Positions 1-6,235 are shown, counted from the first letter of the stretch. The stretch is 8,561 bases of DNA from Klebsiella pneumoniae (GCA_943325355.2 CALPPA020000067.1:1-8561), one strand, 5' to 3'. Program-made: numbers and translations. The notes: generated by a model not told the origin, from the letters alone.

Positions 1-558
1 GGAAATCCATTGGACGAAAACAATCACGTTGGGCCACTTATTGACACTCACGCTGTCGAAATGTACGCTAATGCTTTATCAAAAGTGGTTGCCGAAGGCG
101 GAAAACTTATCGTTCAAGGCGGAGTACTTTCGGGCGAAGGATTCGAAAGTGGCTGCTATGTAAAACCAGCGATTGCTGAAGCCAATAATTCTTATGAAAT
201 CGTACAACACGAAACTTTTGCTCCTGTTTTATATTTGTTGAAATACTCGGGTTCTGTAGAAAATGCCATCGAAATCCAAAATGGTGTTGCTCAAGGATTG
301 TCTTCAGCGATTATGACTAACAATTTGCGTGAAGCCGAGCTTTTCTTGTCGGTTACAGGTTCAGATTGTGGTATTGCCAATGTAAATATTGGAACATCTG
401 GTGCTGAAATAGGTGGTGCTTTTGGAGGAGAAAAAGAAACAGGTGGCGGACGTGAATCTGGTTCCGATGCTTGGAAAATTTATATGCGCCGTCAAACTAA
501 TACGATTAATTACACCACAAGTTTACCCTTGGCACAAGGAATTAAATTTGATTTGTAA
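1..558 (+). CDS. ALDH7-family aldehyde dehydrogenase (antiquitin/AmaB-like), 3' part
   Basis: The reading frame is open from base 1 (GNP, then [12 protein letters not shown]...), so the 5' part lies outside the window; 185 codons plus stop remain. The visible part is the C-terminal portion of an NAD-dependent aldehyde dehydrogenase. The conserved glutamate of the cofactor pocket is in HETFAPVLY (codon 211-213). The tail has the ALDH7 hallmark [20 protein letters not shown] (about 411-470), followed by [10 protein letters not shown] and LPLAQGIKF, which closely matches how antiquitin-type enzymes end. The catalytic cysteine lies upstream and cannot be checked. Family members oxidise alpha-aminoadipate semialdehyde (in equilibrium with piperideine-6-carboxylate) in lysine catabolism, in the cytoplasm. 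Substrate assignment here is inference from family. The gene converges with the beta-barrel gene on the other strand. Confidence 0.93.
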   Translation, partial: GNPLDENNHVGPLIDTHAVEMYANALSKVVAEGGKLIVQGGVLSGEGFESGCYVKPAIAEANNSYEIVQHETFAPVLYLLKYSGSVENAIEIQNGVAQGLSSAIMTNNLREAELFLSVTGSDCGIANVNIGTSGAEIGGAFGGEKETGGGRESGSDAWKIYMRRQTNTINYTTSLPLAQGIKFDL

Positions 559-590
559 TAAAAAAAATCCACAAAAAAAGCGTCAAGATG

Positions 591-620
591 AAAATCGAGC
601 CGATTTTTTTGGTTTTATTT
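591..620 (+). terminator. Hairpin with T-tract between convergent genes
   Basis: A perfect 7-bp stem (AAAATCG at 591-597, CGATTTT at 601-607) with a 3-nt loop is followed by a run of T and a TTTTATTT stretch, 33 bp after the aldehyde dehydrogenase stop. This fits a short intrinsic terminator for that gene. A-rich sequence at 558-587 becomes T-rich on the other strand, so it may also end the converging beta-barrel transcript. The stem is AT-rich and weak. Confidence 0.5.
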
Positions 621-623
621 TAA

Positions 624-1109
624 CTAGTCTAAATTGAAAGATGCTCCAATGTTAAATGAAGATCCATTATTATATTTTGAAATAGCATCCGAATCATATT
701 TTGCAAAAGGAACCGAAAATTCAGTAAAAATCCCAAATCCATTCGTGAAGAAATATCTTGCTCCAAGATGACCACCAAAATTTTTCAAACCTAAATTTAA
801 ACCCGGATAAAAGTCAAATTTTGGAGAAATATTTAAAACACTTCCCAAATTGGCATTAAATCTTGCTTTGGCATCAAAACGATATTCAGCATTCACTTCA
901 TCGATTTGGCTTCCGCCCAATAAATAAGAGCCAAGAAAACCAATAGAAAAGTTTTCTCCCAATCCAAAATCTGCCGAACCTACAATTCCAGAACCACCAT
1001 TTTGAAAAGTCATTCCTATATTGATTTTTTTATCTCCTTTTCCTTTAAAAGCCTGAGCGTTTACGATACAAAATGCGCCTAATAATACGATTGTAAAAAT
1101 CTTTTTCAT
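624..1109 (-). CDS. Small secreted outer-membrane beta-barrel-like protein
   Basis: This 161-residue protein begins with a clear signal peptide: MKK, a hydrophobic stretch to about residue 18, and a likely cleavage after AQA at residue 20. The mature part alternates polar and hydrophobic residues in short strands rich in G, N, F and Y (for example NIGMTF, SIGFLGSYLLG, FDFYPGLNLGLKNFG, ARYFFTNGFGIFTEF, SFNIGASF). This is the usual look of a small outer-membrane beta barrel of about eight strands. It resembles the small lineage-specific proteins of Flavobacteria (possibly the DUF6646 group, recalled and not checked). No enzyme motif is visible and the function is unknown. The ATG at 1107-1109 is chosen because the signal peptide starts there. 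It lies 117 bp downstream of the phosphoesterase gene and has its own candidate promoter boxes, so it is probably transcribed alone. Confidence 0.85.
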   Translation of the reverse strand: MKKIFTIVLLGAFCIVNAQAFKGKGDKKINIGMTFQNGGSGIVGSADFGLGENFSIGFLGSYLLGGSQIDEVNAEYRFDAKARFNANLGSVLNISPKFDFYPGLNLGLKNFGGHLGARYFFTNGFGIFTEFSVPFAKYDSDAISKYNNGSSFNIGASFNLD

Positions 1110-1137
1110 TTGTTGATATTTATTGTTTTTTAATTGT

Positions 1138-1145
1138 CAAATGTA
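1138..1145 (-). promoter_or_regulatory. Candidate -7 box (TACATTTG) for the beta-barrel gene
   Basis: Read on the minus strand this is TACATTTG, an exact match to the Bacteroidota -7 consensus TAnnTTTG. It lies 28 bp upstream of the beta-barrel start, giving a leader of roughly 20-25 nt. I see no good TTG-type -33 element at the usual spacing, so this is a motif match only. Confidence 0.4.
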
Positions 1146-1214
1146 ATTTGCATATCTTCATTAGTGCTTGCGACCACTTATAGATTATGCTCATTTCATT
1201 GTTTATTTTTTTTG

Positions 1215-1222
1215 CAAATATA
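1215..1222 (-). promoter_or_regulatory. Candidate -7 box (TATATTTG), distal, for the beta-barrel gene
   Basis: On the minus strand this reads TATATTTGCA, a very typical Bacteroidota -7 element, just 5 bp beyond the phosphoesterase stop codon. Use of it would give a leader of about 100 nt before the beta-barrel start. No obvious -33 TTG precedes it. It competes with the closer box at 1138-1145; the sequence alone does not decide between them. Confidence 0.38.
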
Positions 1223-1226
1223 GTTT

Positions 1227-1952
1227 TTAATTTCTTCCTTTTTCACTTGGATATAAATTGGGTAAAGGTTCGCTTTGCCAAAATTCCTTCGAATCTATAT
1301 CCATTATTGTTAGCGGCCCTTTAAATGCTGCACCTGTGTCAATATTCCAGACATTGGCCATTTGCACTGGAACGGTTTTGTTTATTCTGGATACCGGTGT
1401 GTGTCCAATGTAGATTTCGCTGTATAAAGTCAATCGTTTTGGATAGAATAAATCATCCGTTTTCATTTTTTTATCCAACGCCAAAGCTGTTTCCCAAAGC
1501 GATCTGTCCCAATAAAATAATCTTGGGAAATATTCATAATCCACTCCATTCATATTCGTAAAACCAGCGTGAATAAACAACCTATTTTGTTCATCAAGAT
1601 AATAATCTTTTAATGATTGTATGAATTCGATATGTTTTTTGATTGTTTCAGCATTTACATTGGCATAGGCCAAAACGGTTGATTCGCCACCGTGCTTGTA
1701 CCATAGCAGATTATCCTTAGTTTTTGTAAGCCAATCTAGCAATAATTCATCGTGGTTACCCAGAATAAAAACGCAGTTGTGAGTAGTTTTTAGTTCCATC
1801 AAATAGTCAATCACTTGGGGCGATTGGCTCCAGCCATCGACATAATCACCCAGAAAAATCAAGGTATCTTTTGGGGTCACTTTGGCTCTTTCCATAATTT
1901 GATGCAAGGCACGTAAACCGCCGTGAATGTCGCCTATAACTAGTGTTCTCAT
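1227..1952 (-). CDS. Metallophosphoesterase, PPP (ApaH/PrpA-like) type
   Basis: A 241-residue cytoplasmic protein with the full calcineurin-like metal-binding set: GDIHGG (D8, H10), GDYVDG (D36, D39), GNHDE (N66, H67, D68), FIHAGF (H128) and IGHTPV (H184), followed by NIDTGA near the C-terminus. This order matches the bacterial PPP family, which includes diadenosine tetraphosphatase (ApaH) and Ser/Thr protein phosphatases (PrpA/PrpB). These enzymes use a two-metal centre to hydrolyse phosphoesters. The length suits the small bacterial PPP enzymes. Substrate (phosphoprotein, dinucleotide or other) cannot be told from sequence. The ATG at 1950-1952 places the first motif at residue 7, as usual in the family. 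It lies 84 bp downstream of the AlbA_2 gene, and that gap contains a long inverted repeat. Confidence 0.92.
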   Translation of the reverse strand: MRTLVIGDIHGGLRALHQIMERAKVTPKDTLIFLGDYVDGWSQSPQVIDYLMELKTTHNCVFILGNHDELLLDWLTKTKDNLLWYKHGGESTVLAYANVNAETIKKHIEFIQSLKDYYLDEQNRLFIHAGFTNMNGVDYEYFPRLFYWDRSLWETALALDKKMKTDDLFYPKRLTLYSEIYIGHTPVSRINKTVPVQMANVWNIDTGAAFKGPLTIMDIDSKEFWQSEPLPNLYPSEKGRN

Positions 1953-1967
1953 TCTGTTTTTTTATTT

Positions 1968-2024
1968 ACCGCAAATTCGCAAATTTTTTATTAAATTAGA
2001 GTTTTTAATTTGTGAATTTGCGGT
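1968..2024. repeat. 18-bp inverted repeat built from TTTGYGNN octamers
   Basis: The arms are 1968-1985 (ACCGCAAATTCGCAAATT) and 2007-2024 (AATTTGTGAATTTGCGGT), 17 of 18 positions complementary, separated by a 21-bp AT-rich spacer. The single mismatch is a G.U pair in a plus-strand transcript but an A.C mismatch in the minus-strand one. Each arm is two octamers of the form TTTGYGNN, the same unit found three times at 6212-6235. It fills most of the gap between the AlbA_2 and phosphoesterase genes. There is no clean T-tract after either arm, so it is not a standard intrinsic terminator. Confidence 0.85.
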
Positions 2025-2036
2025 TGAATTTAATTT

Positions 2037-3176
2037 TCATTGCACATCATACTTCATCTTCCTCAAAATCCGCAACGCTTCTTTGAACGACAAATATACA
2101 TAAGTGAAGGGTTTCAAAAGGGGTTTGGCGTCAATCAATTTTTGCTTTGCTTCTTCAAATCCATTGAGGTAACAAATCATAAAAGTCGAGGGCAAATTCT
2201 CTAAATCTTTCTGTTCTCGATCGGTTAACGAAAATCCTTTTTGGAGTTTGTCTAGCAAAGAAATGTTGGAATTATATATATGAAACAGCATTTTTCGGTT
2301 GAATTCCGGCGGTTGAAATAGAAATTCTCTATCAATTTTATAATATCCATTATCATAAAAATGCAGCGTTTGTTTCTCCAAAGGATAAAAGCTCGTTTTG
2401 TCATTCAAACCCAAAGGAACATATTCTATAATCGTAAAAGAATCGTCGTCAAAAGTTATCGTCACCACATCTTGAGCCGAATAAAACAGCTTGATTTGCT
2501 CATTAATCAGTTCAATATCAACACGAGAGAGGAAAGTTGTGTCTCGGTGTTTTTTAGGAACGCCAGCCCAGCAAATGACAAATAATTCCTTGAAGACCTT
2601 GTATTTTGGCATCATATCTTTGTGCCTGAAATTCATAAAATCAATCACGCCATCGAGTGTGTATCCAATACTGTTTCTGGAATTATTTTCAATCCCTATG
2701 ATGGTTTCCGTGTTTTGATAATTTTTTTCGATTTCTCCTTCAACAGGAACGGTATTGCTACCTCGACGAATAAAAACGCTATTAATGGGAATCGTATGAA
2801 TGCCTTTTTTGAAATGCGAAGTTTTGCTTTTTGCTTTTATGCTTACCAATCCCACAACTTTATCTTTTGGCAAATTAGGAAAAGGTACATTTTCGTATTG
2901 AATTTTCGGTGGATTTTCTAGATAAGCATTGACCAAATTCTGGATGTGACTATCGTCAAAAAAATCATCGCCCACAATTTCGTTGTCCTGATCTTCGACG
3001 CCCACAACAATATAGGAATTATTCGCTGGATTCGAATTGGACAAGGCGCAAATATGCTTCAAAAATTTAGCTTTTCCCTCTCTTGTATGCAAATTCAACT
3101 GACGTTTTTTGTCATAAAAACTGCTCTCATCATTGTGAGCTAAGAGGTTTTTAACGAGAAGACGTTTGTTGATCAC
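2037..3176 (-). CDS. AlbA_2 (Schlafen-like) domain protein, putative nucleic-acid-acting
   Basis: A 379-residue protein whose N-terminal 150 residues fit the AlbA_2/Schlafen fold: an early acidic segment (E17, D22, K23), a helix ending in ICALSNS, a strand-turn IVVGVEDQDNEIVGD (54-70), then LENPPKIQYENVPF (86-99) and VFIRRGSNTVPVEGEIEK (134-151). E17, D22 and D62 have spacing like the acidic triad of Schlafen RNases, suggesting possible nuclease activity; this is inference, and most bacterial members are uncharacterised. Residues 160-379 match nothing I recognise, contain no winged helix I can identify, and end in a basic helix (LRILRKMKYDVQ). No membrane segment. The start is GTG (3174-3176): an in-frame TAA lies only three codons upstream and no ATG occurs until well inside the domain. 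Nothing nearby ties it to a known defence system. Confidence 0.8.
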   Translation of the reverse strand: MINKRLLVKNLLAHNDESSFYDKKRQLNLHTREGKAKFLKHICALSNSNPANNSYIVVGVEDQDNEIVGDDFFDDSHIQNLVNAYLENPPKIQYENVPFPNLPKDKVVGLVSIKAKSKTSHFKKGIHTIPINSVFIRRGSNTVPVEGEIEKNYQNTETIIGIENNSRNSIGYTLDGVIDFMNFRHKDMMPKYKVFKELFVICWAGVPKKHRDTTFLSRVDIELINEQIKLFYSAQDVVTITFDDDSFTIIEYVPLGLNDKTSFYPLEKQTLHFYDNGYYKIDREFLFQPPEFNRKMLFHIYNSNISLLDKLQKGFSLTDREQKDLENLPSTFMICYLNGFEEAKQKLIDAKPLLKPFTYVYLSFKEALRILRKMKYDVQ

Positions 3177-3180
3177 TTTA

Positions 3181-3215
3181 ATTTAGGATTTACGAATTTT
3201 GATTTGGGATTTTAT
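3181..3215. repeat. Five ATTTNNN-type heptamers in tandem
   Basis: Five consecutive 7-bp units are ATTTAGG, ATTTACG, AATTTTG, ATTTGGG and ATTTTAT, in perfect 7-bp register. They fill nearly the whole 45-bp gap between the short-chain dehydrogenase stop and the GTG start of the AlbA_2 gene. Unit consensus is degenerate in the last three bases, like the heptamers at 6146-6204. No promoter or terminator is visible here. Confidence 0.7.
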
Positions 3216-3221
3216 AAGTAA

Positions 3222-3986
3222 CTATTTAAGAGTTGAAGTTCGATTTACAACAGTGGCTGAAGCCTGCGCTGTTGGCATAACAATCAAATCAGCAATATTC
3301 ACGTGATAAGGTCTAGAAACTACAAAATGAATAATGTCGGCTATGTCTTCTGGTTTCAAGGGTTTCAAACCTTTATAAACGTTTGCGGCTCGATCTGAAT
3401 CTCCTTTGAAACGGACTTCGCTAAACTCGGTCTCCACCATTCCCGGATGAATGGCTCCAACCCGAATTCCGTATGGATTCAAATCCATTCGCATCCCTTT
3501 GTTCAACGCATCAACGGCAAATTTTGTTGCACAATATACATTGCCGTTTTGATACACTTCTTTTCCAGCAGTAGAACCTATGTTGATGATATGCCCTGAT
3601 TTTTGTTCGATCATCCTTGGAATTATTGCTTTTGAAACGTACAAAAGCCCTTTTACATTGATGTCAATCATCGCATCCCAATCGTCTAAATCCCCATTTT
3701 GAATGGAATCTAAGCCGTGTGCATTTCCGGCATTATTAATCAAAACATCAATTTTAGAAAAGTCGGAAGGCAAAGAATTTATACTTTCAAAAACAGCTTT
3801 TTTATCTCGAACATCAAATGATAATGTGTGGATTTCCGTGAATTCAGAAAGTTCTTTTTCAAGTTCCGTTAATCGATCTTCTCGTCTTCCACAGAGAATA
3901 ATTTTATAATTGTTTTTTGCCAATATTCGGGCAGTTGCTCTGCCAATTCCACTTGTTGCGCCAGTAACTAAGGCTATTTTAATCAT
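3222..3986 (-). CDS. YdfG-like short-chain dehydrogenase/reductase
   Basis: A 254-residue classical SDR with Rossmann fold. The cofactor loop TGATSGIG is at 8-15 and CGRREDRL at 32-39, where the arginines favour NADP(H). NNAG is at 84-87. The catalytic tetrad is N110, S138 (GSTAG), Y151 and K155 (YCATK). The C-terminal half (HPGMVETEF...VRFKGD, then LKPEDIADII and HVNIADLIVMPTAQ) resembles E. coli YdfG, an NADP-dependent 3-hydroxy acid dehydrogenase acting on serine, allo-threonine and 3-hydroxypropionate-type substrates. The exact substrate here is inference. I chose the ATG at 3984-3986, which puts TGxxxGxG at residue 8. A longer in-frame start at 4097 would add 37 unrelated residues and overlap the aldo/keto reductase by 46 bp. 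It follows that gene by 65 bp, and the two are probably co-transcribed. Confidence 0.93.
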   Translation of the reverse strand: MIKIALVTGATSGIGRATARILAKNNYKIILCGRREDRLTELEKELSEFTEIHTLSFDVRDKKAVFESINSLPSDFSKIDVLINNAGNAHGLDSIQNGDLDDWDAMIDINVKGLLYVSKAIIPRMIEQKSGHIINIGSTAGKEVYQNGNVYCATKFAVDALNKGMRMDLNPYGIRVGAIHPGMVETEFSEVRFKGDSDRAANVYKGLKPLKPEDIADIIHFVVSRPYHVNIADLIVMPTAQASATVVNRTSTLK

Positions 3987-4007
3987 TTTTATTATGGTTT
4001 TTATTTG

Positions 4008-4029
4008 GAAATTGTTACTAAACAATTTC
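4008..4029. repeat. Perfect 9-bp palindrome upstream of the SDR gene
   Basis: GAAATTGTT (4008-4016) and AACAATTTC (4021-4029) are exact inverted repeats around a 4-bp centre. The element lies 21-43 bp upstream of the SDR start and 22 bp past the aldo/keto reductase stop. On the minus strand, the direction of both genes, no T-run follows it, so a terminator for the reductase is unlikely; T-run sequence follows only on the plus strand, where no gene would need it. An operator for a dimeric regulator or a processing hairpin is possible. Confidence 0.6.
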
Positions 4030-4051
4030 ATTTTTTTAAAGATTTTTCCCT

Positions 4052-4927
4052 TTAAGGAATAGGATTTCCAGCACTTGCCGTCCAAAAGGCAAACCAATCT
4101 TCTAGTTCCATTTCGATGGTTGTCGCCTTCATTAAATTAGCAATTCTGGTTTTATCGGCTGTGCCAAAAACCGGTAAAATTCCCGAAGGATGTTTCAAAA
4201 TCCAGGCGAGAAGCAAAACGTCCATTTCGACATTGTATTTTAGCGAAAGTTGGTCTGCCAGTTTCTTAATTCGAATGGATTTTTCGTCAGCCTTTTTGAA
4301 AACGCTTCCCATTGGCGACCAGCACATTGGTTGAATTCCGTTGAGTTGCATATGGTCTAAACTTCCGTCGAGCATTGGTTCAAAATGGGTGAGAGAAAAC
4401 TCGATTTGGTTGTAATTAATTTTCGTTTTTGTCTGTATTAAATCGGTTTGACTCGGAGTGAAATTGGAAACACCAACATCCAGAATTTTTCCTTCATTTT
4501 TAAGTTTTTCAATCGCTTCGGCAATCTCGTCAACTTGCATAAGCGGACTTGGTCTGTGCAATAAAAACAAATCCAGATAGTCCGTTTTTAAATTTTTTAG
4601 CGATTGTTCTGCTGACCAAATAATATGCGATTTCGAATAATTGTAATGGTGTATTTTAGTGGTTCTGTTTTCTGTTGGTAATTGGATGCCACATTTCGAA
4701 ATTAGTTGGATGTCTTCTCTTTTAATTTGGCTTTCGCCAAAAGCGGTTCCAAAATCAGACTCGTTAGTGTAACCACCATAAATATCGGCGTGATCAAATG
4801 TGGTAATTCCAGTTTCAAGGCAAAAGTTCATTAAGTCAATCATCTGCTTTTTGTCCAGATTCTTGCCCCAAATTCCCCAGGTCATCGTACCAGCAATAAT
4901 TTTGGAAAAAGGTGATTTAATTATCAT
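4052..4927 (-). CDS. YdhF-like aldo/keto reductase
   Basis: A 291-residue cytoplasmic (alpha/beta)8 barrel reductase using NADPH. The catalytic tetrad is complete: D45 and Y50 in FDHADIYGG, K78 in LISKCGIQ, H124 in FLLHRPSP. DVGVSNFTPSQ (around 150) and the late NADPH-binding segment HPSGILPVFGTADKTRI are also present. The HADIYGGY stretch, SAEQSLKNLKTDYLDL and HRPSPLMQVDEIAEA are strikingly like E. coli YdhF. Family members reduce aldehydes and ketones to alcohols; the physiological substrate is unknown. The ATG at 4925-4927 gives a normal length. It is the first gene of the minus-strand run, divergent from moxR across a 211-bp spacer, and is followed by the YdfG-like SDR. Two NADPH-type carbonyl reductases in tandem suggest a linked role in redox or carbonyl metabolism. 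Confidence 0.93.
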   Translation of the reverse strand: MIIKSPFSKIIAGTMTWGIWGKNLDKKQMIDLMNFCLETGITTFDHADIYGGYTNESDFGTAFGESQIKREDIQLISKCGIQLPTENRTTKIHHYNYSKSHIIWSAEQSLKNLKTDYLDLFLLHRPSPLMQVDEIAEAIEKLKNEGKILDVGVSNFTPSQTDLIQTKTKINYNQIEFSLTHFEPMLDGSLDHMQLNGIQPMCWSPMGSVFKKADEKSIRIKKLADQLSLKYNVEMDVLLLAWILKHPSGILPVFGTADKTRIANLMKATTIEMELEDWFAFWTASAGNPIP

Positions 4928-4948
4928 TGTATTTTCGTTGAATTATAT

Positions 4949-4961
4949 TGAAGAATCTTCA
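4949..4961. promoter_or_regulatory. Short palindrome TGAAGA-A-TCTTCA in the divergent spacer
   Basis: A perfect 6-bp inverted repeat with a 1-bp centre lies 22 bp upstream of the aldo/keto reductase start, where a repressor site would lie. It has no similarity to the palindrome at 4008-4029. A 13-bp palindrome can arise by chance in AT-rich DNA, so this is a weak operator candidate. Confidence 0.3.
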
Positions 4962-5043
4962 TTTTTTGGGTATATATTTTTAAAACTCTAAAATTATGAA
5001 AATAGTATCACAAAACATCCTTAAAATTCGCTGTTTATAAGAA

Positions 5044-5062
5044 TTTTTAACCATTTTTTAAC
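5044..5062 (+). repeat. Direct repeat TTTTTAAC spaced one helical turn
   Basis: TTTTTAAC occurs at 5044-5051 and again at 5055-5062, 11 bp apart start to start, so the two copies face the same side of the helix. They sit about 77-95 bp upstream of the moxR start and about 22-40 bp upstream of its candidate -7 box, a position suited to an activator or an UP-like element. It may also be chance in T-rich sequence. Confidence 0.35.
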
Positions 5063-5083
5063 ATCTTACTTCTAAAAAAAAAT

Positions 5084-5091
5084 TCAATTTG
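5084..5091 (+). promoter_or_regulatory. Candidate -7 box (TCAATTTG) for moxR
   Basis: TCAATTTGC matches the Bacteroidota -7 consensus TAnnTTTG at all fixed positions but one (C for A). It is 47 bp upstream of the moxR ATG and would give a leader of about 40 nt. No convincing TTG -33 element is present. A promoter is needed somewhere in this spacer because the upstream gene is divergent. Confidence 0.3.
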
Positions 5092-5138
5092 CACTGTCAA
5101 AAATAGCGAACAAAATTTATAGTAATAAAAACACAAAA

Positions 5139-6143
5139 ATGGAAGAAAATACAACGACTTTAGACATTAGGGCAATCAATGAAAAAATAGAAAGAGAAAG
5201 TGCTTTTATCGATTTGCTTACTATGGAAATGAATAAAGTAATCGTGGGTCAAAAGCATATGATTGAACGATTATTAATCGGACTTTTGGGGCAAGGACAT
5301 ATTTTGCTGGAAGGTGTTCCAGGATTAGCAAAAACATTAGCGATAAATACATTGGCGCAAGCCGTTCACGGTTCATTCAGTAGAATTCAGTTTACTCCAG
5401 ATTTATTGCCTGCAGATGTTGTGGGAACAATGATTTACAACATTAAATCCAATGAATTTTCTATAAAAAAAGGACCAATTTTCGCCAATTTCGTTCTTGC
5501 AGATGAGATTAATCGTGCTCCGGCCAAAGTGCAATCAGCATTATTGGAAGCGATGCAGGAAAAACAAGTGACTATTGGCGACACTACTTTCAAATTAGAC
5601 AAACCGTTTTTAGTTTTAGCAACTCAAAATCCAATCGAACAAGAAGGAACTTATCCTTTGCCAGAAGCGCAAGTCGATCGTTTTATGTTGAAAACCGTGA
5701 TTGATTATCCAAAAATGGAAGACGAGAGAATGGTGGTGCGTCAAAACCTAAAGGGAAATTACGAAAAAGTGAATCCAGTTGTTTCTGTAGAACAAATTAT
5801 ACGAGCACAAGAAGCCGTTCGTGAAGTTTATATGGACGAAAAAATCGAAAAATACATTCTTGATATCGTTTTTGCCACTCGTTATCCAGAGAAATACAAA
5901 TTGGCCGATTTGAAACCGCTAATTAGTTTTGGAGCTTCACCACGTGGAAGTATTAATCTTGCCAATGCTGCAAAATGTTACGCCTTTATCAAACGTCGTG
6001 GTTATGTAATTCCAGAAGATGTTCGCGCTGTGGTTCACGATGTGTTGCGACACAGAATTGGACTTACTTATGAGGCTGAAGCCGAAAACGTCACCTCGGT
6101 TGACATTATCAACAAAATTGTAAACGAGATTGAAGTACCGTAA
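5139..6143 (+). CDS. moxR: MoxR-family AAA+ ATPase
   Basis: A 334-residue cytoplasmic ATPase of the MoxR group. Walker A is GVPGLAKT (59-66, K65), Walker B is VLADEINRAP (119-128, D122/E123), and sensor 1 is ATQNPIEQEGTYPLPEAQ (161-178, N164). The arginine finger is in VDRF (R181), and sensor 2 is in FGASPRGSINLA (R269). This motif set is complete and canonical, so the enzyme should be active. MoxR ATPases act as chaperones that help assemble or activate vWA-domain partners, often through metal insertion. The partner here is most likely the DUF58 protein encoded 101 bp downstream and the Bat proteins beyond. The ATG at 5139 gives a normal N-terminal helix before the VIVGQ segment. The gene opens the plus-strand cluster and must have its promoter in the divergent spacer. 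Confidence 0.96.
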   Translation: MEENTTTLDIRAINEKIERESAFIDLLTMEMNKVIVGQKHMIERLLIGLLGQGHILLEGVPGLAKTLAINTLAQAVHGSFSRIQFTPDLLPADVVGTMIYNIKSNEFSIKKGPIFANFVLADEINRAPAKVQSALLEAMQEKQVTIGDTTFKLDKPFLVLATQNPIEQEGTYPLPEAQVDRFMLKTVIDYPKMEDERMVVRQNLKGNYEKVNPVVSVEQIIRAQEAVREVYMDEKIEKYILDIVFATRYPEKYKLADLKPLISFGASPRGSINLANAAKCYAFIKRRGYVIPEDVRAVVHDVLRHRIGLTYEAEAENVTSVDIINKIVNEIEVP

Positions 6144-6145
6144 AT

Positions 6146-6180
6146 CAGTTAGCAGTGGTCAGTGATCAGTTTTCACTCTG
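6146..6180. repeat. CAGTNNN heptamer tandem array (5 units)
   Basis: Starting 2 bp after the moxR stop there are five 7-bp units in strict register: CAGTTAG, CAGTGGT, CAGTGAT, CAGTTTT and CACTCTG. The first four bases are constant in four units, while the last three vary. Such degenerate heptamer arrays are familiar from flavobacterial and cyanobacterial intergenic DNA (recalled, no database check). They have no coding role here. Confidence 0.85.
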
Positions 6181-6183
6181 GAC

Positions 6184-6204
6184 GAATTATGACTTATGAA
6201 TTAA
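6184..6204. repeat. GANTTAN-type heptamer tandem array (3 units)
   Basis: Three 7-bp units GAATTAT, GACTTAT and GAATTAA follow the CAGTNNN array after a 3-bp break. The period is the same but the unit is different. The array lies inside the moxR to DUF58 gap. Confidence 0.6.
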
Positions 6205-6211
6205 ATAAAAC

Positions 6212-6235
6212 TTTGTGCCTTTGCGCCTTTGTGGC
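6212..6235. repeat. TTTGYGNN octamer tandem array (3 units)
   Basis: Three 8-bp units TTTGTGCC, TTTGCGCC and TTTGTGGC end 9 bp before the DUF58 start codon. The same octamer design makes up the arms of the inverted repeat at 1968-2024. Because it lies in the translation-initiation region, it may affect how the DUF58 message folds. Confidence 0.8.

Noticed and set aside
1968..2024. Terminal inverted repeats of a mini-transposon (MITE)
   Set aside because: Only 21 bp lie between the arms, I see no target-site duplication, and no transposase is nearby; a hairpin-type dispersed repeat fits better.
2361..3143. Several plus-strand open frames of 65-99 codons
   Set aside because: All are antisense to the AlbA_2 gene, overlap one another and show no recognisable domain or start context.
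4008..4037. Intrinsic terminator (stem followed by A and seven T on the plus strand)
   Set aside because: The neighbouring genes are all on the minus strand, where the stem has the A-run before it and no T-run after it.
3987..4097. Longer SDR start adding 37 residues
   Set aside because: It would overlap the aldo/keto reductase 3' end by 46 bp, and it puts the cofactor motif 45 residues in; the family begins a few residues before TGxxxGxG.
4996..5040. 14-codon open frame (MKIVSQ...) in the divergent spacer
   Set aside because: It is too short to support, shows no start context, and such frames are common by chance in AT-rich DNA.
6146..6235. Possible small CRISPR array
   Set aside because: Units are 7-8 bp, contiguous and degenerate, with no 20-40 bp repeats, no spacers and no cas genes.
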